Assembly (NCBI RefSeq): GCF_000018325.1
Contig: NC_009922.1
Span: 1 to 64,000, forward strand
Reading direction: 5' to 3'
Length of the DNA: 64,000 nucleotides
From: Alkaliphilus oremlandii OhILAs
GTDB taxonomy: Bacteria; Bacillota; Clostridia; Peptostreptococcales; Natronincolaceae
Below, in pieces: positions 9,334 through 20,877 of the stretch (within the stretch, counting starts at the first letter, position 1; the number at the start of each line of letters is the position of its first letter). The position numbers and the translations under genes are program-made. The notes below the pieces were generated by a model that was not told the DNA's origin, did no database searches, and was given only the letters and a program-made list of their open reading frames with translations.

Positions 9334-9375
9334 AAAATATTTGGTATAATAACATCAAAATATTTGATATAATAA
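9334..9375 (+). promoter_or_regulatory. Duplicated 19-bp AT-rich element upstream of the rsb-sig operon
   Basis: The 19-base word AAAATATTTGRTATAATAA occurs twice (9334-9352 and 9357-9375) with one difference. Each copy contains TATAAT. It may be a duplicated promoter -10 region, although no convincing -35 is placed 17 bp upstream. The rest of the 229-base gap holds nothing I recognise. Confidence 0.4.
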
Positions 9376-9495
9376 AAAATAGTTGAATGTTAAATTTTTA
9401 GAAGTTAAGGATGAACGGGGTTAAAATCAAATCTAAAATTTAGTAGCTTTAATTCTACTGAAATGAATACCAAATGATAAAGGGGGAAGAAAATA

Positions 9496-9813
9496 ATGTC
9501 ACTACAAATAAAAAAAGATTTTAATAATGAAGATAATCAATGGCTGGTTGGTTTAGAAGGTGAAGTCGATATATATACAGCCGGAGAATTAAAAGAGTTT
9601 TTTATGAAGATTATAGAAGAGAAAAAAGAAAATATAAAAATAGATGCAGAAAAATTAGAATATATAGATAGTACAGGATTAGGCATACTAATAGGAGTAC
9701 TGAAGAGATTAAAGAAAGAAGATAAAAATATTATTATTGCAAATATAAAACCGAATGTAAAAAAATTATTAAATATTACAGGCTTAGATAAAATTTTTAT
9801 AATAGAGGGGTGA
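9496..9813 (+). CDS. Anti-sigma factor antagonist (STAS domain, RsbV-like)
   Basis: 105-aa single STAS domain. In partner switching, the unphosphorylated form binds the anti-sigma kinase and frees the sigma factor. The phosphorylatable serine is predicted at Ser59 in IDSTGLG. SD AAAGGGGG lies upstream. First gene of a three-gene operon with an RsbW-like kinase and a SigB/SigF-family sigma factor. The order matches both rsbV-rsbW-sigB and spoIIAA-spoIIAB-sigF; the sequence alone does not settle which stress or developmental input is used. Confidence 0.9.
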   Translation: MSLQIKKDFNNEDNQWLVGLEGEVDIYTAGELKEFFMKIIEEKKENIKIDAEKLEYIDSTGLGILIGVLKRLKKEDKNIIIANIKPNVKKLLNITGLDKIFIIEG

Positions 9814-9820
9814 TAGCAAG

Positions 9821-10249
9821 ATGAATATGATGCAAATGGATGAATTTAAACTGACTGTCCCTAGTAAACCGGAGTATGTAGGTGTGATTCGATTGACTTT
9901 AGCAGCGATTGCAAGTCGTGTCGGTTTTGATATAGAAAAAATCGAAGATATGAAAGTTGCCGTTGCTGAAGCTTGTACCAATGCAATTATACATGGTTGT
10001 CATTGTGAACATGGTAAAAACTTCAATATTGATTTTGTTTCTACAGAAGAGAAATTAACGATATTGGTTTATGACGATGGTGAAGGGTGTTACTTAGATA
10101 ATATAGAAGAACCAGACCTTACTAAACCTAAAGAAGGAGGGTTAGGTATATTTATTATAAAATCTCTTATGGATGATGTAGAAATCAAATCGGAAAAAGG
10201 CAAGGGTATGATGATAAAAATGATAAAGTACTTGGGGGATGAGGCTTAA
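9821..10249 (+). CDS. Anti-sigma factor serine kinase (RsbW-like)
   Basis: 142-aa GHKL (HATPase) protein expected to bind and inhibit the sigma factor encoded next and to phosphorylate the STAS antagonist before it. N-box AVAEACTNAIIHG and G-boxes DDGEG and EGGLGIFIIKSLMD are visible. It starts 7 bases after the antagonist gene, with GAGGGGTGATAG as SD. Its stop overlaps the sigma factor start by one base (TAATG), indicating translational coupling. Confidence 0.92.
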   Translation: MNMMQMDEFKLTVPSKPEYVGVIRLTLAAIASRVGFDIEKIEDMKVAVAEACTNAIIHGCHCEHGKNFNIDFVSTEEKLTILVYDDGEGCYLDNIEEPDLTKPKEGGLGIFIIKSLMDDVEIKSEKGKGMMIKMIKYLGDEA

Positions 10250-11061
10250 TGGCAAATATTGCAAATTCCACCGAGGCAGATGACTATATGATTATGAATA
10301 AATCCAAAAAAGAGAAAAACTTAACGGAAAAAGAACTTTTTAAAGAATATGCCCTAACGAGAGATATCGAAATAAGAAATGAATTAATCAATCGACATTT
10401 ATATATTGCTGAAATTTTATCTAAGAAATTTTTAAATAAAGGAATCGAGTATGAGGATATCTATCAAGTCGCTTCTTTAGGACTGATTTATGCAATAGAA
10501 AGATATGATGTAACAAAGGGATTTGAGTTTTCAAGCTTTGCTACGCCTACAATCATCGGTGAAATAAAGAAGTATTTTAGGGATAAAGGTTGGTCCATTA
10601 GAGTTCCAAGGAGAATACAGGAATTATCTAAGAAGGTTAATGTAAGTAAAAATACGCTTCAGCAAACGTTACAGAGAACACCTACTGTAAAAGATATTGC
10701 GGAGTATTTAAATTGCACAGAGGAAGAAGTCATAGAGGCAATGGAAGCAAGTCAGGTATATACGCCGAAATCTTTAGATCTCATCTACGATAATGATGGA
10801 GACGATAAGGATATTCAATTATTGGATCTGATAGGAGAACTAGATAAGCGGTTTGATGATATAGAAAATAAAGACTTTTTCCAAAAGGCCATAGACAAAT
10901 TAAATGAAGTCGAAAAAAAGGTATTAAAGGATCGTTTCTTCAATAACAAAACTCAGATGAAAGTATCAGAAGAGCTCAATGTATCTCAGATGACAGTTTC
11001 TAGAATGGAGAAACGCATTATTGAAAAGTTTAAAAAAGAATTGGATAGAAGTATGGAATAA
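10249..11061 (+). CDS. RNA polymerase sigma factor, SigB/SigF/SigG family
   Basis: 270-aa sigma-70-type factor with regions 2 (IEYEDIYQVASLGLIYAIERYD...FSSFATPTIIGEIKKYFRDKGW), 3 (VPRRIQEL) and 4 (MKVSEELNVSQMTVSRMEKRI). The RDKGW-x-IRVPRR segment is typical of the SigB/F/G group. Its start codon overlaps the anti-sigma gene by one base. The operon suggests general-stress control, as for SigB. Sporulation sigma-F is the main alternative and cannot be excluded. Confidence 0.9.
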   Translation: MANIANSTEADDYMIMNKSKKEKNLTEKELFKEYALTRDIEIRNELINRHLYIAEILSKKFLNKGIEYEDIYQVASLGLIYAIERYDVTKGFEFSSFATPTIIGEIKKYFRDKGWSIRVPRRIQELSKKVNVSKNTLQQTLQRTPTVKDIAEYLNCTEEEVIEAMEASQVYTPKSLDLIYDNDGDDKDIQLLDLIGELDKRFDDIENKDFFQKAIDKLNEVEKKVLKDRFFNNKTQMKVSEELNVSQMTVSRMEKRIIEKFKKELDRSME

Positions 11062-11101
11062 TGAGAAAGAGTGGATTGAATCTACTCTTTTTTAAATAAA
11101 G

Positions 11102-11219
11102 TTGACATAACCGATGAATGGTGCTATAGTAGGTAAAGTGCTTTAAAAGCACGTGCAGAAAAACATTTAAAATAATTTTTCAAAAAGTGGTTGACATAAT
11201 ATTTTAGATGTGATATATT
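11102..11219 (+). promoter_or_regulatory. Tandem promoters P1 and P2 of rRNA operon 1
   Basis: P1: TTGACA 11102-11107, 17-bp spacer, TATAGT 11125-11130. P2: TTGACA 11191-11196, 17-bp spacer, TATATT 11214-11219. Both -35 elements are perfect. Downstream, GTCGCC / GGCGGC can form a hairpin near 11226-11244. The leader then carries TCTTTGAAAACT, a boxA-like antitermination word shared with the other two operons. Confidence 0.85.
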
Positions 11220-11360
11220 AAATGAGTCGCCAAAACAAGGCGGCACACAAGAAAAGGTCTTTGAAAACTAAACAGTATAGATTTAAGCCAAAATTTTTAA
11301 AGTCAGTTTAAAACTGAGCAATCCATTTTAAAGAATGGAACCCAGAAATTCAAACAATTT

Positions 11361-16035
<4,675 letters not shown>

Positions 16036-16084
16036 AATACATTTTTCTAACATTATTCAGTTTTGAGAGTACTATCTCTCAATG

Positions 16085-16202
16085 ATATCGTGGCTATAGC
16101 GAAGGGGTCACACCTGTTCCCATACCGAACACAGTAGTTAAGCCCTTCAGCGCTGATGGTACTTGGCGGGAAGCTGCCTGGGAGAGTAGGTCGCTGCGAT
16201 AT
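16085..16202 (+). rRNA. rrf: 5S ribosomal RNA (operon 1)
   Basis: 118 bases closed by ATATCG / CGATAT, with CCGAACACAGTAGTTAAGC typical of 5S rRNA. Last gene of the operon, followed by a terminator. Confidence 0.95.
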
Positions 16203-16214
16203 ATTTAAAAGAAG

Positions 16215-16248
16215 AAGCATGGCTAATATGGCTATGCTTTTTTTTTTA
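16215..16248 (+). terminator. Terminator of rRNA operon 1
   Basis: Stem AAGCATGGC / GCTATGCTT followed by nine or more T, 13 bases after 5S. The same hairpin ends operon 2; flanking sequence diverges right after it. Confidence 0.9.
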
Positions 16249-16261
16249 TAAAAAACTGTAT

Positions 16262-16277
16262 CGTTTCACGTGAAACA
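16262..16277. other. parS: parS-like centromere site
   Basis: CGTTTCACGTGAAACA matches the ParB/Spo0J-binding consensus TGTTTCACGTGAAACA at 15 of 16 positions, with the 14-bp palindromic core GTTTCACGTGAAAC intact. Location about 16 kb from dnaA is typical, because parS sites cluster near oriC. parA and parB themselves are not in the window. Confidence 0.85.
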
Positions 16278-16311
16278 TTCATAATTTTTATTAATTATAA
16301 TCCTTATGAAA

Positions 16312-16327
16312 TTGTAGTATAATACAA
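16312..16327 (+). promoter_or_regulatory. Promoter -10 with overlapping inverted repeat upstream of the NiaR-type gene
   Basis: TATAAT at 16318-16323 sits inside the inverted repeat TTGTA-N6-TACAA (16312-16316 / 16323-16327). A repressor bound here would block the promoter, so autoregulation by the NiaR-like product is plausible. The matching -35 is poor. Confidence 0.4.
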
Positions 16328-16348
16328 ATAGAAGGGAAGTGATCCGAT

Positions 16349-16867
16349 ATGAATAGTATAGAGAGAAGAAAATATATATTAGATAATCTAATAAAGCATA
16401 AAGCGCCAATCAAAGGGACAGAATTAGCTCAATTATTTAATGTAACGAGGCAAATTATAGTACAGGATATTGCCTTATTAAGGGCACAAGGGGCGGATAT
16501 TATATCTACACCTCAAGGGTATATCATCCCATTTAAAAAGGACAATAGAATCATTAAAAGGATTGCTTGTAAGCATGAAGGATATTCTCCTATACGTGAA
16601 GAGCTTCAAATAATGTTGGATCATGGGGCTACAATAGTAGATGTCATTGTTGAGCATCCATTATACGGAGAAATAACGAGTCAATTGAATATTACGAATA
16701 AAATAGACTTAGATGGATTTATTGAGAACATCACAAAAAAGAAAGCAGAGCCTCTGGCCTCACTTACAGATGGTATACATATCCATACGATAGAGATCGC
16801 CAATGAAAAAATCTTTGAAGATTTAAAAAAAGCATTAGATGAAAAAGGATACTTAATAAAAGATTAA
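16349..16867 (+). CDS. NiaR-type transcription repressor (HTH plus 3H domain)
   Basis: 172 aa. An N-terminal HTH_11 winged helix (about residues 5-58, KGTELAQLFNVTRQIIVQDIALLRAQG) is followed by a 3H domain with conserved histidines in CKHEGY, VEHPLYG and IHIHTIE. In characterised Firmicutes such proteins sense niacin and repress NAD synthesis or niacin-transport genes. Here the next gene is a PfoR-like membrane protein rather than nad or niaP genes, so the ligand is an assumption. SD GAAGGGAAGTG. Confidence 0.85.
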   Translation: MNSIERRKYILDNLIKHKAPIKGTELAQLFNVTRQIIVQDIALLRAQGADIISTPQGYIIPFKKDNRIIKRIACKHEGYSPIREELQIMLDHGATIVDVIVEHPLYGEITSQLNITNKIDLDGFIENITKKKAEPLASLTDGIHIHTIEIANEKIFEDLKKALDEKGYLIKD

Positions 16868-16910
16868 GTAAATTAATTCAATAAATCTTATTTTTCTCCG
16901 GAGGGAAATA

Positions 16911-17957
16911 ATGAAAATTAATAATAATAAAGTAACAATAAGAGAATATTTTACGAAAGCTTTGAACGGAATGGCATTAGGACTTTTTTCCTCACTGATT
17001 ATTGGACTTATTCTAAAGCAAATCGGCGAATTGACGAATATTTCGATGCTGGTATACTTTGGACAAGTTGCACAATTTTTAATGGGACCGGCCATCGGAG
17101 CAGGGGTGGCTTATTCTGTTGGTGCACCTCCATTGGCTGTATTCGCTTCCATAGCAACGGGAGCAATCGGCGCAAATACCATATCCCTAACAGAACAGGG
17201 TGTATTTGCAATTATAGTTGGAGAACCGGTAGGGGCATTTATTGCAGCTTTAATGGGAGCTGAAGTTGTAAAATGGATTGCGGGAAAAACAAAAGTAGAT
17301 ATTGTATTGGTGCCGGCGGCAACGATTGTTATGGGAGGGGTTGCAGGAACCTTCATAGCCCCTAGTATTGCTAGTATCATGAAAATTTTGGGCAATGTGA
17401 TTAATACTGTAACAGAGCTGCACCCCATACCCATGGGCATTTTATTATCGGTGCTTATGGGAATGATTTTAACTTTACCGATCAGTAGTGCTGCCTTATC
17501 CATCTCCTTAGGATTAAATGGGTTAGCGGCAGGCGCTGCGGTGGTAGGCTGTTGTACACAGATGGTAGGATTTGCCGTTGCAAGCTATAAAGAGAATGGA
17601 ATTGGCGGTTTAATTGCTCAAGGTTTAGGAACTAGTATGCTTCAGGTGCCGAATATCATTAGAAATCCCTTCGTATGGATACCACCAACGTTAGCCAGTG
17701 CATTTTTAGGGCCTCTATCTACTACAATCATTCGAATGGAAAACAATAGTATTGGTGCAGGTATGGGTACCAGTGGATTGGTAGGACAATTTGGAGCCTT
17801 TACTACCATGGTTGCTCAGAATGGAGAGTCGGTTATATCTGTAATGGCTAAAATCGCAATTCTTCATTTTATTTTACCAGCGATCCTTACATTTTTTATT
17901 GCGCAGTTTATGAGAAGTAAAGGATGGATTAAAGATGGTGATATGAAATTAGATTAA
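16911..17957 (+). CDS. PTS system IIC-like membrane protein (PfoR/PTS_EIIC_2 type)
   Basis: 348 aa, strongly hydrophobic with about 8-10 membrane segments and many small-residue motifs (GPAIGAGVAYSVGAPPLAVFAS). It resembles the PTS_EIIC_2 family that includes Clostridium perfringens PfoR. No IIA or IIB phosphotransfer domain is fused or adjacent, so phosphotransfer is doubtful and the substrate is unknown. SD CCGGAGGG. It follows the NiaR-type gene by 43 bases, so the two are probably co-transcribed; a vitamin- or sugar-linked transport role is only inferred. Confidence 0.75.
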   Translation: MKINNNKVTIREYFTKALNGMALGLFSSLIIGLILKQIGELTNISMLVYFGQVAQFLMGPAIGAGVAYSVGAPPLAVFASIATGAIGANTISLTEQGVFAIIVGEPVGAFIAALMGAEVVKWIAGKTKVDIVLVPAATIVMGGVAGTFIAPSIASIMKILGNVINTVTELHPIPMGILLSVLMGMILTLPISSAALSISLGLNGLAAGAAVVGCCTQMVGFAVASYKENGIGGLIAQGLGTSMLQVPNIIRNPFVWIPPTLASAFLGPLSTTIIRMENNSIGAGMGTSGLVGQFGAFTTMVAQNGESVISVMAKIAILHFILPAILTFFIAQFMRSKGWIKDGDMKLD

Positions 17958-17994
17958 GATGTTACGGTTCAATGGGAATAATTATTGCAAAACA

Positions 17995-18107
17995 TATAAA
18001 AAAACTTCTATAGAAGCGTTACAAGAAAGCTTTTTTTCAAGCTCATTTACGGTAAAGTTCTCCTTTTGGAACATGGTATAAGTAGAACTTTCCTATTCGT
18101 TATAAAA
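17995..18107 (+). repeat. Family A intergenic repeat, copy A1
   Basis: About 110 bp. The 5' hairpin is built on AAAACTTCTATAGAAG...AAGCTTTTTTT. The 3' hairpin is GGTAAAGTTCT / AGAACTTTCC, followed by the end word TATTCGTTATA. Close relatives lie at 61929-62042 (+), 46534-46640 (-) and 28237-28347 (-), and a 5' half-copy at 23868-23910. Confidence 0.8.
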
Positions 18108-18147
18108 AATTAAGAACTGGCTTAAGGACCAGTTCTTAATTTTTTTA
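18107..18147. terminator. Bidirectional terminator
   Basis: Long stem ATTAAGAACTGG / CCAGTTCTTAAT with A-rich 5' and T-rich 3' flanks, so it can act on both strands. The stop codon of the minus-strand 64-codon gene lies in its loop. Confidence 0.85.
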
Positions 18148-18316
18148 ATTGCTCTAAGGATATATTATCGAGATAATAGGATTTCTTAGCGAACTCCTGT
18201 CTTGTGATGATACCTTTATCTATCAATAACTCTAAAAGTGTAGCAATGGCCAATGTATTTCTATAGTCAACTTCTTTTAAATCTGCTATTTGTCCCATTA
18301 AATTGATGTCATTCAT
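18122..18316 (-). CDS. Small hypothetical protein, 64 aa
   Basis: No family recognised. Supported by a good SD (TAGGAGG, 8 bases before the ATG on the minus strand) and by ending in the loop of a terminator. The sequence looks helical and soluble, with leucine-rich stretches (LAIATLLELLIDKGIITRQEF) that resemble a short helix-turn-helix or protein-binding hairpin. It is one of few minus-strand genes near the origin and stands alone between the PfoR-like gene and serS. Confidence 0.65.
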   Translation of the reverse strand: MNDINLMGQIADLKEVDYRNTLAIATLLELLIDKGIITRQEFAKKSYYLDNISLEQLKKLRTGP

Positions 18317-18454
18317 TAGATAACCTCCTAAAAAATATAAACGATGTATTTCATTTAAATTATTGCCTCATTCGATTAAAATATACCTTTATCAATTAGA
18401 ATGTATAAAATCTTAGACTTAGTAGCAAAATAGTAAAAATATTTTAAAATATTG

Positions 18455-18483
18455 TTGATATTTTCCTATAACTATGATAATAT
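18455..18483 (+). promoter_or_regulatory. Promoter of the T-box-serS unit
   Basis: TTGATA 18455-18460, 17-bp spacer, TAATAT 18478-18483, located just upstream of the T-box leader. Confidence 0.6.
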
Positions 18484-18504
18484 ACACTTCAATAATATAA
18501 TTTT

Positions 18505-18745
18505 AATGCGAAGAAGAGAAATAGTATACAAGTAGCTTCTAAAGAGAGTCGATGGTTGGTGTGAATCGATGTAGTAAATTGTTGAATCCATCTCTGAGTG
18601 TTCTGCTGAAGGAAACAGTATGTAGAAACGATTAGCACCCGTTAAAGTGCTTTAAGGTGGATTAGTATTCTAATCAACTAGGGTGGCAACGCGGAGAGCT
18701 CGTCTTTCGTCCCTTTTCTATGGGGGATGGAGGGCTTTTTTTTAT
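18505..18745 (+). promoter_or_regulatory. T-box riboswitch (serine, specifier UCC)
   Basis: Leader RNA that senses uncharged tRNA-Ser and controls serS by antitermination. It has the opening GAAGAAGAGAAATAGTA typical of stem I and the T-box core AGGGTGGCAACGCGG at 18680-18694. The candidate specifier codon UCC (18587-18589) sits in GAATCCATCTCTGAG at the base of stem I. The tRNA-Ser with anticodon GGA at 23350 would read it. The terminator is the stem around 18697-18737 followed by eight T. Confidence 0.92.
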
Positions 18746-18899
18746 GACCGAACCCAGTTTATGCGACCAAAGGAAGTAATAAGTTGAGGGTAGGACAAAA
18801 GCGATGAATGCCAATTTTATAGACCAGAGGGAGAATAAAATTGGGTAATGAGACTGCTGGCAAGTAAAATATATTAAATTAATAATAGGAGGCATGAAG

Positions 18900-20177
18900 A
18901 TGTTAGATATTAAGAGAATTAGAAATAACCTAGATGAAATAAAAGCAGCAATGGCAAGAAGAGGGGAAAAAGATTTTGATTTAGATGCAGTAGTCGCACT
19001 AGATGAAAAGAGAAGAGAATTGCTTCAACAGGTAGAACTGATGAAAAATGAGCAAAATACAGTTTCTAAAGAAGTTCCAAAGCTAAAAAAGGAAGGAAAA
19101 GATGCTACAGAAGTAATGGCAAGAATGAAAGAGCTTTCTGGAAAAATTAAAGAATTAGATGGCCAAGTTAAGGAAGTGGAGGATCAGTTAGAGTATACAC
19201 TACTTCGAATACCCAATGTTCCACATCCTGATGTACCGCAGGGAGAAACAGACGATGATAACATTGAAGTAAGAAAATGGTCAGAGCCTACTCATTTTGA
19301 TTTTGAACCCAAGGCCCATTGGGATATCGCTACGGATTTAGGAATTATCGATTTTGAAGCAGCATCAAAAATAACAGGAGCACGATTTGCGCTATATAAA
19401 GGCGTAGGCGCAAGATTAGAGAGAGCTTTAATCAACTTCATGCTAGATCTTCATATAGAGGAGCATGGTTATACAGAGGTTCTACCGCCATTCATGGTGA
19501 ATAGAAGCAGTATGACGGGTACTGGACAATTGCCTAAATTTGAGGAAGATGCTTTTAAACTACCACAGAAGGATTACTTCTTAGTACCGACTGCAGAGGT
19601 TCCAGTGACAAATATGCATAGGGATGAGATTATAGAAGGAGCAAATCTACCTTTAAGCTACGTAGCATATACGCCTTGTTTCCGATCAGAAGCAGGATCT
19701 GCTGGTCGAGATACGAGAGGTTTAATAAGACAACATCAGTTCAATAAAGTAGAGCTTGTGAAATTTGTTAAGCCAGAGGATTCCTATGCAGAGCTTGAAA
19801 AACTTACAAACAACGCAGAAAAAGTACTTCAATTACTAGAAATACCTTATCGAATCGTGAGAATCTGCACGGGAGATTTAGGATTCACTGCTGCATTTAA
19901 ATATGATATCGAGGTATGGATGCCGAGTTATAATCGATATGTTGAAATATCTTCTTGCAGTAACTTTGAAGACTTCCAAGCCAGAAGAGCAAATATCAGA
20001 TATCGTCCTGAGGAAAAAGGTAAAGTAGAATTCCTTCATACATTAAATGGTTCAGGTCTTGCTGTAGGTAGAACTGTAGCAGCTATTTTAGAAAACTGCC
20101 AGGATGATGAAGGGAATGTAAAAATACCGGAAGCTTTAATCCCTTATATGAGAGGAATCAAGGTGATTACAAAATAA
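18900..20177 (+). CDS. serS: Seryl-tRNA synthetase
   Basis: Charges tRNA-Ser (and tRNA-Sec, needed for the selenoproteins in this window). 425 aa. N-terminal coiled-coil tRNA-binding arm (about 30-110) and class II catalytic core with motif 2 FRSEAGSAGRDTRGLIRQHQF and motif 3 NGSGLAVGRTVAAILE. Start at 18900 (MLDIKRI) is chosen over 18894 because AGGAGG at 18887-18892 is then 7 bases away rather than 1. Regulated by the T-box upstream. Confidence 0.97.
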   Translation: MLDIKRIRNNLDEIKAAMARRGEKDFDLDAVVALDEKRRELLQQVELMKNEQNTVSKEVPKLKKEGKDATEVMARMKELSGKIKELDGQVKEVEDQLEYTLLRIPNVPHPDVPQGETDDDNIEVRKWSEPTHFDFEPKAHWDIATDLGIIDFEAASKITGARFALYKGVGARLERALINFMLDLHIEEHGYTEVLPPFMVNRSSMTGTGQLPKFEEDAFKLPQKDYFLVPTAEVPVTNMHRDEIIEGANLPLSYVAYTPCFRSEAGSAGRDTRGLIRQHQFNKVELVKFVKPEDSYAELEKLTNNAEKVLQLLEIPYRIVRICTGDLGFTAAFKYDIEVWMPSYNRYVEISSCSNFEDFQARRANIRYRPEEKGKVEFLHTLNGSGLAVGRTVAAILENCQDDEGNVKIPEALIPYMRGIKVITK

Positions 20178-20182
20178 ATTAC

Positions 20183-20240
20183 CATAAGAACCATGTTGAA
20201 AAGGTAAATTTATTTCTTTTATCCATGGTTCTTATATCCT
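20183..20240 (+). terminator. Hairpin after serS
   Basis: ATAAGAACCATG pairs with CATGGTTCTTAT across a loop of about 28 bases. Long stem, modest T-richness downstream; probable terminator. Confidence 0.5.
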
Positions 20241-20281
20241 TATCTTTATAGAGCAAATAAAAACATTTTTTTGGAGGAAAG

Positions 20282-20449
20282 ATGGAACGTAAAAAAATCA
20301 TAAGATCTACTGTAAAAGATAAATTTGATTATGAGGAAGATATCTATGATAAGTTATCCAACTTAGAAAAAGGTAGAAAAGAGACACCCTATTTTAAAAG
20401 AATTAAAAAAACTGAATTTGATTATGAAAAAGATCCATATGAACCTTAG
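20282..20449 (+). CDS. Small acidic/basic hypothetical protein, 55 aa
   Basis: Too short for routine ORF lists but supported by TTGGAGG as SD, 6 bases before the ATG. The translation begins MERKKIIRSTVKDKFDYEED and ends TEFDYEKDPYEP. The word FDYE-x-D-x-Y therefore occurs twice, about 34 residues apart. The protein is highly charged, with no membrane segment or cysteine. Function unknown. It lies between serS and tRNA-Arg on the same strand. Confidence 0.6.
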   Translation: MERKKIIRSTVKDKFDYEEDIYDKLSNLEKGRKETPYFKRIKKTEFDYEKDPYEP

Positions 20450-20516
20450 TGGGAAAGTATATGAATTGACCTTGCATAAAATATATGTTAAAATATTTTA
20501 TGCATAAAAATCTTTT

Positions 20517-20593
20517 GCACCTGTAGCTCAGTAGGATAGAGCAACGGTTTCCTAAACCGCAGGTCGGAGGTTCGACTCCTCTCAGGTGCACCA
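20517..20593 (+). tRNA. tRNA-Arg (anticodon CCU)
   Basis: 77 bases including encoded CCA. Acceptor GCACCTG / CAGGTGC with discriminator A, D-arm TAGCTCAGTAGGATAGAGC, anticodon loop TTCCTAA (CCU reads AGG), T-loop GTTCGACTC. Confidence 0.97.
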
Positions 20594-20607
20594 CTACTAT
20601 ATATTGG

Positions 20608-20640
20608 AATCCCAATACCTACAAGGTATTGGGATTTTTA
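20608..20640 (+). terminator. Terminator after tRNA-Arg
   Basis: 13-bp perfect stem AATCCCAATACCT / AGGTATTGGGATT with a 3-base loop, ending in T-rich sequence. Confidence 0.9.
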
Positions 20641-20877
20641 TTATCTGGGGAGATTAAAGATATAGTAGAAATTTATAAAAAATAAAAGAAAAGTTTTTAC
20701 TCATCGTGAAATTAGGGAAGGTTTTTCTAATTTGTGGTAGAATAATAAAAATATTTAGTTCTTTCAAGTTTTAAAATAAGAGACTGAGGTGAAAGTAAGT
20801 TCGTAGAAATTATAATTGTAGCATTAGTGAAAAGGATACTTTGTAGGCAAAATATGAGAAAAAGAGGTGTTGTGATC

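Noticed and set aside
17995..18107. Family A repeats as insertion sequences
   Set aside because: No transposase ORF, length only about 110 bp, and no clear target duplications; a non-autonomous element remains possible.
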